Source: Candidatus Aerophobota bacterium (GTDB taxonomy: Bacteria > Aerophobota > Aerophobia > Aerophobales > B47-G16). From it: DNA of 6,735 nt. Shown here one piece after another: positions 6,408-6,735 of the stretch; positions within the stretch are counted from its first letter, which is position 1, and every line of letters begins with the position of its first letter. The notes beneath the pieces are model-generated. The model worked only from the letters and a program-made list of their open reading frames with translations, was not told where the DNA came from and did not search any database. Both the position numbers and the translations under genes were made by a program. The stretch spans positions 1 to 6,735 of the forward strand of contig QMPZ01000088.1 in the NCBI GenBank assembly GCA_003648815.1, read 5' to 3'.

Positions 6408-6438
6408 AACCGATCAACCGATTCAACCGACCAACCGA
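6408..6438 (+). repeat. Cluster of four AACCGA direct repeats
   Basis: AACCGA occurs at 6408-6413, 6416-6421, 6425-6430 and 6433-6438, with periods of 8, 9 and 8 bases. The cluster ends two bases before the -35 box of the plus-strand promoter. It could be a decayed tandem repeat or a set of direct protein-binding sites; the sequence alone does not decide. Confidence 0.7.
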
Positions 6439-6440
6439 AT

Positions 6441-6469
6441 TTGACACCCACTTCATATAATGCTATACT
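6441..6469 (+). promoter_or_regulatory. Sigma70-type promoter for the DUF2283 gene
   Basis: A perfect -35 box TTGACA (6441-6446) and a -10 box TATACT (6464-6469) are separated by 17 bases. Transcription would start near 6476, about 38 bases before the GTG at 6514. A TATAAT at 6456-6461 is only 9 bases from the -35 box and is not the matching -10. The AACCGA repeats directly upstream could bear on its control (inference). Confidence 0.72.
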
Positions 6470-6504
6470 CTCTTCTGGATAAAACCAGATGAACAAAGGC
6501 ATTA

Positions 6505-6508
6505 GAGG
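6505..6508 (+). promoter_or_regulatory. Shine-Dalgarno site of the DUF2283 gene
   Basis: GAGG followed by A-rich sequence, 5 bases before the GTG at 6514. It supports that GTG as start: no ATG lies in frame upstream before the TGA at 6490-6492. Confidence 0.65.
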
Positions 6509-6513
6509 AAAAA

Positions 6514-6687
6514 GTGATAAAAATCAGTTATGATAAAGAAGGTGACGTTTTGGAAAACAGTGATTATGTGGAAGAATCAGGTTTAATTTTAGATTATGAT
6601 AAGAATGGTAACATAATAGCTATAGAGATTGTTTCCTTCTCAAAAAGGGCAGGTAAAAATGAGCTGGTAAAGGATATCGCTACCTGA
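6514..6687 (+). CDS. Small DUF2283-family protein, apparently internally shortened
   Basis: A 57-aa protein starting at GTG. The N-terminal strand KISYDKEGDVL (3-13) and the central LILDYDKNGNIIAIEIVSFS (24-43) are hallmarks of DUF2283, whose usual pattern is KI.YD.EADALYI followed by .VDYDEDGN..GIEIL.ASK. Between VL and ENSDYVEE about 9 or 10 residues that the family normally has (YI plus the following strand and turn) are missing, in frame. The function of DUF2283 is not established; these proteins are often seen beside small DUF4258-like genes, but no such partner lies just upstream here, and the downstream side is cut by the window edge. It has its own promoter and ribosome site, so it may be expressed. 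It could be a functional short variant or a gene beginning to decay. Confidence 0.78.
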   Translation: MIKISYDKEGDVLENSDYVEESGLILDYDKNGNIIAIEIVSFSKRAGKNELVKDIAT

Positions 6688-6714
6688 TAAGATAAATTGA
6701 TGAACGGAAGGTAA

Positions 6715-6735
6715 GTCAAACATTGAACGTAGAAC
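6715..6735 (+). repeat. Possible degenerate 7-bp tandem repeat, cut by the window edge
   Basis: The last 21 bases split into three heptamers, GTCAAAC, ATTGAAC and GTAGAAC, each ending in AAC and sharing most other positions. Three degenerate units are weak evidence on their own; the continuation lies outside the window. Confidence 0.35.

Noticed and set aside
6294..6482. A plus-strand open frame of 62 codons starting at TTG
   Set aside because: Only its first third resembles a protein (the acyltransferase tail); the rest translates the AACCGA repeats and the promoter. It is reported as a pseudogene remnant instead.
1..6735. An archaeal origin, suggested by the MoxR, DUF58 and DUF4350 type genes
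   Set aside because: Two sigma70-type promoters with 17-base spacers and the short bacterial-type Trm112 protein favour a bacterium. The gene families occur in both domains.
1..6735. CRISPR arrays, tRNA or rRNA genes, insertion sequences
   Set aside because: No regularly spaced long repeats, no cloverleaf or rRNA-like segment, and no transposase motif or flanking inverted repeats were seen on either strand.

Overview
The window reads as part of a bacterial chromosome, or a metagenome contig, from an uncultivated and probably anaerobic lineage. Evidence for a bacterium is a textbook sigma70-type promoter on each strand (TTTACA-17-TATAAT and TTGACA-17-TATACT), Shine-Dalgarno sites at several starts, and a bacterial-type short Trm112 protein. 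Coding strands are purine-rich and the proteins are rich in Lys and Glu. The phylum cannot be named from this sequence. The MoxR/DUF58-type genes also occur in archaea, so the gene content alone does not settle the domain.

Positions 1-6061 hold one tightly packed operon on the minus strand, read from right to left. It has a clear promoter (6033-6061), then a 255-aa protein with two membrane segments and no recognised family (5242-6009), an 85-aa membrane protein (4992-5249), a 61-aa Trm112-like zinc protein (4794-4979), and a 618-aa exported and membrane-anchored protein with a coiled coil, three beta-rich repeats and a DUF4129-like cytoplasmic tail (2941-4797). These are followed by a DUF4350-like membrane protein (1973-2944), a MoxR AAA+ ATPase (1030-1980) and a DUF58 protein cut by the window edge (1-1033). 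All joints overlap by 4 or 8 bases, except a 12-base gap before the Trm112 gene, so the genes are almost certainly co-transcribed and translationally coupled.

The last four genes form the known core DUF4129-DUF4350-MoxR-DUF58. In such clusters a MoxR ATPase is thought to act as a chaperone or remodelling motor on membrane and envelope partners. The unusual points are the three extra genes at the front of the operon, an Ile at the MoxR sensor-1 position where Asn is usual, a DUF58 protein without recognisable MIDAS serines, and the enlarged DUF4129-like protein. The transglutaminase often found with this core is not in the window; it could lie beyond position 1.

Positions 6062-6513 are a gene-poor stretch that looks like genomic debris. 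It holds purine tracts, a short in-frame remnant of the C-terminal end of a hexapeptide-repeat acyltransferase (about 6300-6374, plus strand), and an AACCGA direct-repeat cluster. A plus-strand promoter (6441-6469) then precedes a small DUF2283-family gene (6514-6687) that appears to lack part of the family's central region. The last 21 bases look like the start of a degenerate 7-bp tandem repeat cut by the window edge.
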